A DNA stretch of 64,000 nt from Planococcus citri (lineage: Eukaryota; Arthropoda; Insecta; Hemiptera; Pseudococcidae), in assembly GCF_950023065.1 (NCBI RefSeq), contig NC_088678.1:37686580-37750579 (forward strand), read 5' to 3'. Made by a program: the position numbers and the translations under genes. The first letter of the stretch is position 1. Each line of letters begins with the position of its first letter. This document shows positions 26,423 to 37,422 of the stretch, piece after piece. Under the pieces are notes generated by a model, which was given only the letters and a program-made list of their open reading frames with translations, was not told the DNA's origin and ran no database searches.

Positions 26423-29400
26423 CTGGAACAAAAAAATGCGTAGTAAAATTTCTAAAAATAACAAACATTAAGTACCTATACGTATCTATGAAAAATCTCA
26501 CGCTTTATGAGAAAAACACGTTAAAAATCTTCCATATTAATCTTTTTTTTTTACCAAATATACATAACTATTTTCACATTAGGATTTTATAAAAATACAA
26601 ACAATTTTTCCCCACAAGACCATCGTACTCATCCAAGGTCGCGTCAAAGAACCCTTTTGGAAAAAAATTTCTCTTTCGCGGGTTCTCACGCGAACACCCC
26701 GTCGTAGCCGCCTCCGCATAGCTTGTTATTTCCTCAAATCAACCAAATAATTAAACCGTATGTTGACATCGGATTCTATGGCTTATAATAATGCGGGTTT
26801 CTGTGTATTTTACACCTTATCTGGTATGTACGAGTGGTATGCGATACACGATGTTGATGGCAACTTGTAGAATGAGAGCCACTGACCTAGACACTTGAAA
26901 AGCTATCATAGAGACGACCTTCTTCGTAGTTGTATTTTCCCACACGTAAAATCGATCGTAAAACACTACTACTTCGAGTATCCAGCAATTTTTTGGACAA
27001 TATTCAAATCCTCGTTGAAAGGAAAATTACATAACGCGAATAAAACAGTGAAAAAAAAATTCGACTGCTATTTTATCGTAAGCTATTTCAAGTAATTAAT
27101 CATTCCTTTAATTCGAGGTACGTACAAAAAACGGTGAAATAAAAGCTCGCCTAATTAGTGTAAATATACCATACGATTTATTAGTATAGGTAGAGGAACC
27201 ACGTATAGATGTTCGAGATTAACACTCGAATGAACTTTAACCCTGATCGTCGTCTGAGTACATTTATTTTATTCTAATAAAGTCCTCGAATCTCCAAAAT
27301 CGAACAATATTTTCAACATGTTTAGTCAAAGAGAATATCTCCTAAAACCGACTCGATTGAAGTTACAAAAGGATCAACGAGACCGAGACAATTGCACACT
27401 CAAGTGATACTTGTGAATGCGTTGTACCGGTTGGCTCCTTTGATGTGGTTGTGTTTTGGCGCCGTCAATTTTCCATACTCGTCTCGCGAGTCGACTATTA
27501 TTTAGGATATCTACATATACCAGATACCTACGACTATACGAAGCTTGTATGGCTCTTCTACTTGAAATATTAATGCGCTACGACGCGTGTGAATTATCGT
27601 CCAAAGACGAATTTATATACTTGCACAGTGCACACGCGAGTTATACGTGTGTTTTGTCTTTTTCATATTTTTATATACGAGTATACGTTTGAGACAACAG
27701 CACAGAATAAGTGTATAGCATACTCTAGGCCAGACTCTAGACTCATCGCTTCATAAATTATCACATTATTGTAAATTGTGCGAGAAGCGTCCGAGCTTTT
27801 GGAAATGAGCAGTAGTAGTCTCTCCCAATACTGCATGCTGCTGCTGATTCGTCGAAATTTAGCCGCGCTCTTTGAATTTTAATTGTGATAAAATACGCCT
27901 CGCTTGGAGAGCTGCCACGTAATTAATTTTATTCCACCGTGAAGCTAGATACTTCTTTCGAAAACGAAATTTTTTCGTCGCATAGGAATTTTCACGTTCG
28001 ATGATATACATATGTATGTGTGTTGTTTGCAGACGATGGCCCCAAAACAACTACGAACAGAGGAGGAGGGTAGAGAATTTTTTATGGAGATGTCGTGAAA
28101 TTTTTATTCGATTATTTTCAACTGGCGAGAAAAATAAATTATTCCTTTTTACAATTTTTTTATAGAGAAAAATGAGGTAGAGGAGGCAGTTGAATTTAAA
28201 TTAGAAAACATTGAACAAAACAAACATCACTCTTCTGAAACTGGGGACAATTTTGGTTTATTTACTTTGCATCTAAATGAGTTGATTCGGCGAGGAAAAA
28301 GGGTGTCTGTTAAAACTCAAAAGTATACACGTTTCTTCCAAATGTATAATCAAATAAGGCAGTTACGAAATGTTCGAATAAAACGTGGATGAAAATTGAA
28401 AAAAAAATCCACACTTCGGCAAAAAAACAAGAAACAGACTATGGTAAGCCAAATGTCAAGCAATCTAATAATTCTTAGCTCAAAAAATACGCCAGGCATT
28501 TCAATGATTTCATCGGCAAATTCTCTTTTCAGAGATTTTCCTTCGTATTTTTGCAACAGAAAAACAAACATTTTTTCAAAAAAAAAACAACATTTTTCAG
28601 AAGGCTCTAAGACTGCCATTTTCAATCAAATTACGAGAGATCAAAATGTACGACTTTTCAAGTTTTTTCTGCAACGAAATGAACCAGAAAAAAGCCTCGA
28701 AATGTATACCTAACACTCTTATGTCGATTTGTAAAGCCAAAACCATACAAAACCAAAAATTTCAACAACCTACCTTGAAACGTAACGTAATTTAATTAAA
28801 TTCTTATATGTTTTGGCAAATTTTCAAATTTTCAAAAAATTCGTTCAAAAATCGCGAAGTGGACATCAACACTAGATAAATTAGATCAGGGAATTTCATT
28901 ATGAATCATCTTTCGAGTCTTTGCAAATCTCATTCAACTCTATGGGAGCCCTAAAAGGGGGGAAGAGGAGAGGAGGGGAAAGTTATTATTTCAATAATGC
29001 TTAATATTACAGCGAAAAAGTTGAGTTTGAATTTTTCAATGAACATTTATGAAATTGAAAAATCGCCTTAATTAATCATTGAATAGTCAGTGATTTTTTC
29101 TGAAAAATTTCAAAAAAAAATTAATTTCTCTCTCCTCTTCTATCTCAAAAAAATTGAAATAATTGAAAAATCCTGTTTAGTTCTATCGACACAGAAAACC
29201 GAGTATAGGTTCGCGGAATGAGCTACTCGCTCATTAAACTGGATCCGTAGGTAAGATTACAAGTTGGTACCCTATCATTAACACCTTCTACATCTAATAA
29301 TATAAAATAATCGTCGGCAAATTATGCAATAAACATCAGGCAATTTCTCGTATAAATAACTCGCAGTCGACATAACTCGTGTGCTTTATGAATCTGTAAA

Positions 29401-30454
29401 CGTTACTTTAATTAAGTACCATACACTCGTGTCGTACATATGAGTTTATTCTGTATGTATGCAGTCTATACGTATAGACTTTCGTTGGTTTTGACTCGAT
29501 AAAATAAGACATCTAATAGTCGCCCACATTTAAACGAAAGAAAACGATATAATCCTATTGGAATTAATAAGATTGACTCTAATTAGACGATGAGGGCATC
29601 GTTGGGCTCGTGTAAGGTCACAAAATTGTGATCTTTTCATCGAAATTACCATGCTCTCGGTCATGTGACGGGTGCTGCGTTCATAAGGGCAGAGATCAAT
29701 TAAATTGAGTGAACCTTTTTGTCTTTTACTTTATACGGGCCCCTTATATACAATACCCTAACAAGCTCGCGCGCATACATACGAAAAAAAATTAATTTTT
29801 CAAACGTAGACGAATACGTATTAGGCTGCATACTCGGGTATGTACCATTTTGATGAATATTTCTCATAAATGTATGTACACTGAACAGTAAGTATAAGTA
29901 CATATTACGTGCTTTCAACTCGACAATTATTACTCTGTCGAATTATAACACACGCTTTTGTTTCACGGGCGCATCTGGACGCCAGAGATGTCATTTTTCT
30001 TTGAAAAAGGAAAGAAAGAATGAAAAAAAATGTGCTGCATATTACAATACAACACTGACACGTTACGCGTATAGTAATTCTAGTGTAGATGACATTGGAT
30101 CCGCATCGCGACTATATGTATAGCAAGTAATACAAAAATGCCAAAAAACGCCACCGCACAGTGTAACAATAATTTATAATATACTCGTTAATATACCGGC
30201 AATAAAGAAGACATTGTTTCGTGAATTTTAATTAAGCTTCAACTAGACGACCCATCAACTCTTGGTGACGACGATGCACTTCTACATAGACACACACACA
30301 CTACACAATCATCGTGAGTTATGATTCCTACGCGAATGTGATAATATCAAAGTGAAAATTTTTATAGCTTGATGATTTATAAGGTATCTGCGTTTCAGAA
30401 TTTTTTTGAAAAATAAGAACCAACTTTGAAAGCGGTTTTAAAACTCTTTGAGAG
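26423..30454. other. Intron-like DNA, mixed composition
   Basis: If the minus-strand exons belong together this is intronic. From 26.6 to 28.05 kb and 29.2 to 30.4 kb the sequence contains more CpG; 28.05 to 29.17 kb is A/T-rich with overlapping chance frames (28350-28713). No element boundary, RNA gene or further exon was recognised. Confidence 0.4.
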
Positions 30455-30457
30455 TAA
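30455..30457. repeat. TAA target duplication, left
   Basis: TAA directly precedes the GGGCC terminus and is matched by TAA at 31460-31462 after the other end. Three-base TAA/TTA duplications are the hallmark of PIF/Harbinger transposition. Confidence 0.5.
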
Positions 30458-31459
30458 GGGCCATATCACAGAACGTTACTTATGCTTACTTTCGGACTTA
30501 CATGGCTGCTTAAGCAAATTTTTGTATCATAGATGGATTTTTTCCAACTTGAAAACTATTTTGTAAACAAAAAACTTGAGAGGTCAAATTTGACGTCTTA
30601 AGCTCAGCTTGAGCAAAATGTTTACGAGTACAATACGTTTTGTAGTTACTTTATCATTTTTCAGGGGTGTTTTTAAAAAAATAAAAAATAAATTAACCCT
30701 GTGTAGTGAATTTATTAGGTGAAATGCAATGCTGAATTGTTTTCTATGCTTTTTGAAAAAAATTTTACTACAATTTTCTTCGGATATCTGAACTTGACTG
30801 ACCAATTTGAAGATAATAGATGATACAATCATACGGTAGGAATATATCTCGCGATAATCCAGTGTATATACAAAACAAATACATTATTTGACATTTATTT
30901 TCATTTTTTGAGTATTATTTTTCATGATTCGTAATTTCATTATCATTTATCAGCTTATCACGGCAACATTTCTAAATTATTTTTCACTCTTTAGTCTTTA
31001 TTCTATTCATACTCTCTCATTAAGTACCTACCAAACAAGTAACAACGTTTTCTCATCAATTTGAAATTTATTGAATCTCTTGTGTGAAATCAGAAATGGA
31101 AAAGAAGAAAACATTGTCGAAAACGCTTATAATTCGAGTACCCATGACAGTTACGTGAGCTACGAGTTGATTACTCGTGTAAACAAAAACAAATGATTTT
31201 ATTTTTTGGAATTGCCCACAGATTATACAAAATTTTTCCATTTATTAGCAATTTGATTGGTTCTACAGGATCTTGCAGCTTTATTGTTATTGGCAACATA
31301 GCATGATATAGAAAACTTACATTTGTTTTATGATACCAGTAAAAGAAAAACTTCAACTTAACTTTTGTTTACTTTTGTTCTATGATAGCAAATTTTACTT
31401 ATGACTTGGGAAAATCTCATAGTTGAGTCAAGCATAAGTTGTGTTCTGTGATATGGCCC
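30458..31459. mobile_element. Non-autonomous PIF/Harbinger-like element
   Basis: The left end starts GGGCCATATCACAGAAC and continues with ACTTATGCTT. The right end reads the same in reverse complement, with a two- to three-base difference between the two shared blocks. Ends are flanked by TAA on both sides. GGG-type termini and a 3-bp TWA duplication are typical of PIF/Harbinger. A second inverted match lies further in (CAAATTTTTGTATCATAG near 30515-30533 against CTATGATAGCAAATTTTAC near 31380-31398). The interior is A/T-rich with no transposase or Myb-like frame, so the element is non-autonomous. Insert length about 1.0 kb. Confidence 0.6.
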
Positions 31460-31462
31460 TAA

Positions 31463-32046
31463 GTCAAAATTTTAGCTATTTTTTTTCAAATTTTTTATAG
31501 TCACTTCAAAGTAAGTAAGTGTCAATCTCTCAAAAGTCTAGAAAAATTTAAACCCACACCACATTTTTGTAGTCACGTCATTTATTATCATTTTCAAAAA
31601 AAAAAGTCTTCGAAAAAATTGAAATATACTCGTAGTAGGAGAAAACTGACCTTAAAAGGTCAGCTACTTGATTCAAATTTGCTGATGCTAAAGTAATCTG
31701 TCTAATTACACGAATTGCAAGTTGATCTTGAAATGTTGCAGAAAAATTGAAATACGACTGAGAGAGTTCAAAAAGGCTGGCAGAAAAAATTTTGAACCGG
31801 ACAAAAAACAGATTGAAAAAGCATACAAAAATATATCACCAGCCAAAATTTCAGTTGCTGAAGTACATTTTTCTATTTTTGCTGGATTTTTGAAAATCTT
31901 CAGGTCAAAAGTGGAAAAAACTAAAAATTCCATCAAACTGACAAAGATATGAGCTGAAATTTGGTGTAACCCTTTTCCCAACCCCCCCCCCCATCAATTG
32001 AAACGGTTTTGAACAGCTTTGAGTAGTTCTGAAGCTTCCAGCAGAT
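31463..32046. other. AT-rich non-coding stretch
   Basis: A/T-rich sequence with chance frames on both strands (31706-31981) and an 11-base C run at 31982-31992. No gene recognised. Confidence 0.5.
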
Positions 32047-32346
32047 TTTTGAAAGTTGAAATTGGAGCTGAGTCAAACCGTTCTGAAGCACTCGGCTACA
32101 TTTTGTGCCAAGTTCAAAAAAATGCTGTCATTTGGGACACCTGCCTTATAAAATTTTGGCTGCCTAATCGGATTTTTTGATTTTTTTTGTGAAGTTTTGA
32201 AAGTTGAAATTGGAGTTGGGTCAAACCGTTCTGAAGCACTCAGCAACATTTTGTGCCAAGTTCAAAAAAAATGCTGTCATTTGGGACACCTGCCTTATAA
32301 AATTTTGGCTGCCTAATCGGATTTTTTGATTTTTTTTGTGAAGTTT
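32047..32346. repeat. Tandem duplication, two units of 148 bp
   Basis: The segment beginning TTTTGAAAGTTGAAATTGGA at about 32048 recurs 148 bases later (about 32196), with only a few substitutions, through CAAACCGTTCTGAAGCACTC, GGGACACCTGCCTTATAAAA and TTTTTTTTGTGAAGTTT. The second copy ends about 70 bases before the retrotransposon's target duplication. High similarity points to a recent duplication. It could be the core of a larger dispersed repeat, which cannot be told from one locus. Confidence 0.8.
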
Positions 32347-32416
32347 CCTCGTTAGCATTTTGACTCTTCGTCACGAGTTTTTGAAAATTTTAATAGCAAT
32401 AAGAAAAAAATTCAAA

Positions 32417-32421
32417 TTACC
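32417..32421. repeat. Copia target duplication TTACC, left
   Basis: TTACC directly precedes the LTR and is repeated at 38881-38885 directly after the other LTR. Five-base duplications are usual for Ty1/copia integrases. Confidence 0.95.
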
Positions 32422-32845
32422 TGAACGATAAATCGATCAAAATCGATAAATCTGACTCACAACAATATTAAACTTGCCTAACATTCGACAAAACGAAAAC
32501 AAACTTCAACAAAAAAAATAAATAAATATTTATTGTTAACGGTCATTGACCTAACGATCAATAAACCAGACAAATGAGACTGAGCAAAAAGCTCGATGAC
32601 TTTACTTTACGACGACAAGAATAATATTAACGCGAACTAACTTAGTAACTAACGAAAACAACGAAAAAACAACGATAATTTAACAGCCAACAGTTTACGC
32701 GATTTTACGAAAAGAACAAAAAACCATTTTATACGTAACCAACAATATATATATCGCGAAACCGAAATTCATTTTTAATAAAAAATAAAAACTTAAAAGT
32801 TACCGAACATAGTTCGTTACGGTTACGATTCCAATTTTGCCAACA
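32422..32845 (-). repeat. 3' LTR of the copia element
   Basis: 424 bp; in the element's sense it starts TGTTGGCAAAATTGG and ends in TTCA (TG...CA termini). It carries a TATATATAT stretch at about 32745-32754 and an AATAAA polyadenylation signal at 32529-32534, in that order in sense direction, as expected for U3 followed by R. It differs from the 5' LTR at three substitutions (near 32610, 32692 and 32821). Confidence 0.95.
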
Positions 32846-32855
32846 CCCCACCATA
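32846..32855 (-). other. Polypurine tract
   Basis: In sense the bases just before the 3' LTR read TATGGTGGGG, a short G-rich tract abutting TGTTGG. This is where plus-strand DNA synthesis is normally primed during reverse transcription. The run is short and broken by one T, as is common in copia-type elements. Confidence 0.7.
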
Positions 32856-33015
32856 AAAATATTTTCCCTAACACGCGTACCACTTAAATAAACGTAAAAC
32901 TTGTTGCTTCTTATCAATACCGGTGTTAGTAAACACTTTGAAACAAAATATTTTTACAGCAAAATTTCAGTTAAATTATACTTAAATTACATAAAAAACA
33001 ACTCGAAAACTTAAT

Positions 33016-36000
33016 TTAAGCATTAAACAATGACTCACAGAGTCTATCGAAAACGGTACGTGTCGTGGCTTTGGTTAAAATATCGGCAAGTTGATCCGCC
33101 GAAGATATCTTTTGCAAGTAAATGATCTGTTTTGTGACTAAATCGCGTATATGATGATAACAGACATCTATATGTCTGGTACGTTTCGATTCGACCGTAT
33201 TCGCAACGGCAATCGCTGCATTAGAATCGCAATACACCGGTACGGTGTCAATACGAACTTCTAATTCGACAAACAGATTTCGCCAAGCCAAGACTTCCTT
33301 TCCAGACGTACTTAACGCAACGTATTCAGCTTCACACGACGAAAGACTTACACAATTTTGTTTCTTGACTACCCAGTCAATTACGTTGCCATAGTGCAAT
33401 ACAAAAATTCCAGACGTTGATTTTCTGTCTAAACAATCACCAGCGAAGTCCGAATCTACATATACTCTAACAGAGTATTTATCAACGACTTCAGGTATTA
33501 CGTAGGTAAGTTTCACGTTCAACGTACTACGTAAATACCTGAGAATACGCTTACTATATTCGAATAGCTCCTTGTTTGCCAAGTGCTGGTATCTGCTTAG
33601 AAAGTTTACAGCAAAAGCGATATCGGGACGTGTTCCCCTTGCTATGTAACTTAAACTTCCTAAGAGACCACGCACTTTGGTTTCATAACTTTTATCGAGC
33701 TTGAGATTGGTAATCTTCAAGCCCGGTTCGATTGGAGTTGAGATACTATTCGAATTAGATAAACCGTAATCATTAACCAACTGCTCGATATATGAATTCT
33801 GATGAATTTCTAACTTTTCTTTACTATGATTAATTTCCATTCCAATGAACTTCTTGCATTGTTCCAGGTCTCTGATTCCAAAACGCTCATTCAATCGCTT
33901 GACTAACCACTCAATTAGACGATCATCGCAACCTGTAATTAGAAAATCGTCTACGTAAACGACAAACACGCAACGTAGAGGATTTTCGGCATCGAAGTAG
34001 ACACACGGATCAACTTTGCTCCTTACGAAACCGAGCGAAAGTAAATACTCATTCAATTTTGCGTTCCACGACTTGGGACTCGTTTTTAACCCATATAACG
34101 AACGTTTGAGAATATATACGACACCTTTTTCTTCGTTAGTCCCTTTCGGTGGGTTGAACATAATACCTCGGTTTATATCTCCATTGAGAAATGCAGTACT
34201 CACATCTAGCTGTCTCAACTGCCACTTGTTGACCATAGCTAGATTGAGCATCGAGCGTATTATCGGTTGATTAGGTGTTGGAGCGTATATTTCATCCAAC
34301 TCATAAAAATGGTTGTCTTTGAAACCACGCAACACCAATCTAGCCTTAAATTTCACCCCACCATTCGAGTTGATTTTTTTCTTTAGAACCCACTTACTAT
34401 CTACTTTCGAATAATTCTCTTTATTTACAGATGCTGAATACCAAACGTCTTTGATCTCCATCGCCTTTAACTCTTCATCTATCGCTACACGCCAAAATTT
34501 CGACTCAGGACCGTTTAACGCTTCTTCATACGTAAGGTCATTGACCCCAGCGAGTGCAAAGCAAGCAAAATCGTCGCTACGTTCATCCGAAGATGATGTA
34601 TCGATTAAACTACGATCTACTAAATTATCACCGCTACGTTCGGCTTCAGTCAGCTCATCTGGGTTTATCCAATTGGAGCAACCAGGAGCTGAATCAACGT
34701 TACTTACCGGTGTAACCGTAGGTACGATATTCACATCGCTTACACTCACTGATACCGATGTTTTTAACAAATGATCGTTAATAACATCGTGTATCTTACG
34801 CGTTTCGTCTATTTCTACACAACTCGAATTCGTAAATTTATTTCGTAAAACATCGTACAATACATAACCTGTCTCTGTAAAACCTAACAATACCATATCT
34901 ATCGACTTCTCATCGGTTTTCTTTCTCTTTTCAGGCGGTACTAAAACTCGTGCAACGCTTCCAAACAATCTCACTCTCGATAAATCCGGCTTTCGGCGAT
35001 TCCACAGCTCGTACGGTGACATATCGTTCAAGGCAGAATGCGGTAAACGATTGTACACGTAGTTCGCCGTGTATGCAGCGTAAAGCCAGAATTTATTCGT
35101 TAAACCTCCTTCGTACAATAGAGCTCGCATTTTTTCTTGGATGGTTCGGAAGAAACGCTCGACGGTGCCATTATGCTGCTTTTCATAAGGCTCACTGTTC
35201 TGCATCGATATGCCTTTTTCATCAACGAACTCTTTAAAGGTACCTCCAATAAATTCACTAGCGTTATCGCACCTGATACGCTTCACTTTCGTACTCCATA
35301 ACGTTTCACTAATATTTACAAATTTTTTCAGGTAGGTACCTACTTCGGCTTTACTTCTCATTCCGAACGTTACTCCCCATCTCGTACAGTCATCTACGAA
35401 GCCAATCAAATATCGCTCGCCTTCTAGTCCTTCTGTAATAGGACCCATTACGTCAATATGAACGAGATCGAGCGGATTTGGATACCTATACCTACTTGAA
35501 TCGTAGGTATGTTTCTTTTGTTTTGCTTTACAGCAAATTTGACACTGATTGAAAGGTGGGCAATCACATCCACGTAACTCAGGAATCTTATCTAGTACCG
35601 TTTTGCTCGTATGAGCCAACCTACGATGCCAGATGTCACCTTCACCTTTTAACCTATTTACTTTCTTTTTATTTTTCAGATTTACATCACTGTCACTGCA
35701 CGTACTGGTATTTCCTATACCTACACTTGAAACGTTCGAGTTTACACTACTAGAAGTATTACCTATCGTCATCGAACCATTACCTACATTTTTCGAGTCG
35801 CTAACATCACTACAAACCAACGCAGATGAATAATTGGAACATGAGTACAACATAGGAGGTATATTTATCATAAATTGAATCGTATACAATCCATTATCAT
35901 TAAGTACTAATTTTGACACTAAATTTCCCGCAGGATCGACCAAACGAGGATCTTCATCGAAGAAGAAACGATAACCATTCGCTACAATTTTCGACACGGA

Positions 36001-36957
36001 CAGAAGACTAAACGAAAGACTAGGTACATAATATACCTCGTTCAACCAATAGACGTTTCCGTCATCGGCTAGAACTCTCAATCGGCCTACTCCTTCTTTA
36101 ATTAAAGAGACCTCACAATGAGCGGATTGTAAACTCTCGTTTATTTTCCTCTCATCGTGTAAGACTCCTCGATGTTTCAGAAAATGCGAAGTCGCACCAC
36201 TGTCGACGACAAACGTGATAAAATCGACGCCGTCGTCGTCGTTTGTCTCGACATACGCATTTTCTTCACCGAGATTTAAAGCAGTCGAGTCACCTAAAAA
36301 ATAGTTCGACCCGATATTTACGTTACGCGAATTTCCGAAATTAGAAATCGCAACACTGTCACCGAAACTACTACGACCGACACTATTTTTAACGAATTCA
36401 TCTACGATATTACGACTACGACCTTCATCTAACGAGAAATTTTCTTTTTTTCCAGATGTCGACGGAAAAAGACCTAACGCGATAGACGGACGAGGACCTG
36501 ACGAACCGGACGAACCTGCAGTACCAGACGTACCCGACGTACCACTCGACGAACCGTTACCACCGTTATTACGCGACGAATCACCGTTCTGCGGACAATT
36601 ACGACCTATATGCCCGGTTAGATTGCATCGATAGCAAACGATACTTCCCCGAGGGTTGGTATCGTTTCTATAATTCCCTCCGGCGGATCGACAAGACTTG
36701 GCCATGTGGCCCCGTTTATGACACTTATAGCAGGTACGATCTTTGGCTTGTACGAAGCCATTATTACTACTACGATCACCGTTACCGTTCGACGAATTAC
36801 CGGACGAGTTCGAACTACGATTACGCGACTTATTACGATTACGATTACGATTATTTTTATTACCGGATTGATCGGATGCGGCCATCGCTGAACCGGTACT
36901 TGTCGAACTCTTCGAAGTCGAGGAGTTCTTCGAGGCATCTTCCAAACTCAAAAGCAA
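33016..36957 (-). CDS. pol: Copia pol polyprotein (nucleocapsid, PR, IN, RT, RH)
   Basis: 1313 codons counted from a TTG at 36957; no native ATG, because this is the downstream part of a gag-pol frame cut by the MITE. The frame is open to 37005 and meets a TAA formed exactly at the MITE junction (37006-37008). Domains by residue: Asn/Ser/Arg-rich linker 10-70; two CCHC zinc knuckles at 76-89 and 108-121; aspartic protease DSGA at 252-255; integrase HHCC zinc site (H444, H449, C472, C475) and catalytic D502, D564, E600 with exact D-35-E spacing; reverse transcriptase with D918 and YVDD at 1001-1004; RNase H with D1168, E1209 and D1244. It ends in TAA at 33016-33018. Expression is doubtful without the upstream gag start. 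Confidence 0.96.
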   Translation of the reverse strand: MLLSLEDASKNSSTSKSSTSTGSAMAASDQSGNKNNRNRNRNKSRNRSSNSSGNSSNGNGDRSSNNGFVQAKDRTCYKCHKRGHMAKSCRSAGGNYRNDTNPRGSIVCYRCNLTGHIGRNCPQNGDSSRNNGGNGSSSGTSGTSGTAGSSGSSGPRPSIALGLFPSTSGKKENFSLDEGRSRNIVDEFVKNSVGRSSFGDSVAISNFGNSRNVNIGSNYFLGDSTALNLGEENAYVETNDDDGVDFITFVVDSGATSHFLKHRGVLHDERKINESLQSAHCEVSLIKEGVGRLRVLADDGNVYWLNEVYYVPSLSFSLLSVSKIVANGYRFFFDEDPRLVDPAGNLVSKLVLNDNGLYTIQFMINIPPMLYSCSNYSSALVCSDVSDSKNVGNGSMTIGNTSSSVNSNVSSVGIGNTSTCSDSDVNLKNKKKVNRLKGEGDIWHRRLAHTSKTVLDKIPELRGCDCPPFNQCQICCKAKQKKHTYDSSRYRYPNPLDLVHIDVMGPITEGLEGERYLIGFVDDCTRWGVTFGMRSKAEVGTYLKKFVNISETLWSTKVKRIRCDNASEFIGGTFKEFVDEKGISMQNSEPYEKQHNGTVERFFRTIQEKMRALLYEGGLTNKFWLYAAYTANYVYNRLPHSALNDMSPYELWNRRKPDLSRVRLFGSVARVLVPPEKRKKTDEKSIDMVLLGFTETGYVLYDVLRNKFTNSSCVEIDETRKIHDVINDHLLKTSVSVSVSDVNIVPTVTPVSNVDSAPGCSNWINPDELTEAERSGDNLVDRSLIDTSSSDERSDDFACFALAGVNDLTYEEALNGPESKFWRVAIDEELKAMEIKDVWYSASVNKENYSKVDSKWVLKKKINSNGGVKFKARLVLRGFKDNHFYELDEIYAPTPNQPIIRSMLNLAMVNKWQLRQLDVSTAFLNGDINRGIMFNPPKGTNEEKGVVYILKRSLYGLKTSPKSWNAKLNEYLLSLGFVRSKVDPCVYFDAENPLRCVFVVYVDDFLITGCDDRLIEWLVKRLNERFGIRDLEQCKKFIGMEINHSKEKLEIHQNSYIEQLVNDYGLSNSNSISTPIEPGLKITNLKLDKSYETKVRGLLGSLSYIARGTRPDIAFAVNFLSRYQHLANKELFEYSKRILRYLRSTLNVKLTYVIPEVVDKYSVRVYVDSDFAGDCLDRKSTSGIFVLHYGNVIDWVVKKQNCVSLSSCEAEYVALSTSGKEVLAWRNLFVELEVRIDTVPVYCDSNAAIAVANTVESKRTRHIDVCYHHIRDLVTKQIIYLQKISSADQLADILTKATTRTVFDRLCESLFNA

Positions 36958-37006
36958 CGATGAAATTAACTTTGGATTTGGGTCTCCAGCTGTGACGTGA
37001 ACCAGT
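36958..37006 (-). pseudogene. Stranded gag-pol linker codons
   Basis: The frame of pol continues open through these bases up to the left target duplication (36999-37006) but has no start codon. They belong to the gag-pol junction zone of the original single frame and are now cut off from gag by the MITE. Confidence 0.8.
36999..37006. repeat. MITE target duplication GAACCAGT, left
   Basis: The eight bases GAACCAGT border the insert here and again at 37423-37430. An 8-bp duplication is diagnostic of hAT-type transposition. Confidence 0.95.
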
Positions 37007-37422
37007 TAGTGATGTTGATATTTAGAAAAATTTCATATCGATATATCACAATATTTTTCCAACAGATATCGATATATCGACGATATATCGATATCTTCAA
37101 TATTGCCTTAAAAGTACCTATTTTTCCCATTTGTATACTCAGTCATTCTAGTTTAATTGCGAACTAACAACTGCAAAAAATTTGGTATGACAAAAAGTTT
37201 TTTTATAGATTTTTAAAAAAGTGAGAAAATTTTTTTTTGAAAAAATTTTAAAAATTTCTTTCTAATTTCAATTTTTACTCATATTTTTGGCTGTTTTCGT
37301 GCATTTTTTCCTCAATTTTTGACGATACGATATATCGTCGATATTGATTTTTCATATCGATATGTCGATATTGGATCTCATATCGATATATCGTTTAAGA
37401 TATCGATATATCAACACCACTA
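37007..37422. mobile_element. hAT-type MITE nested in the copia element
   Basis: 416-bp non-coding insert. The left end reads TAGTGATGTTGATAT and the right end, in reverse complement, TAGTGGTGTTGATAT: 15-bp terminal inverted repeats with one mismatch. Perfect 8-bp target duplications flank it. The terminal regions carry many copies of the palindrome-like word TATCGATAT, a subterminal repeat pattern usual for hAT transposase binding. The centre is A/T-rich without a frame for a transposase. It contributes 23 codons and a TGA to the gag fragment and puts a TAA on the pol side, so it breaks the host element's polyprotein. Confidence 0.92.

Noticed and set aside
36618..36938. 106-codon minus-strand frame starting MPRRTPRL
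   Set aside because: It overlaps pol in another frame over the Asn/Arg-rich linker; the zinc-knuckle frame is clearly the real one.
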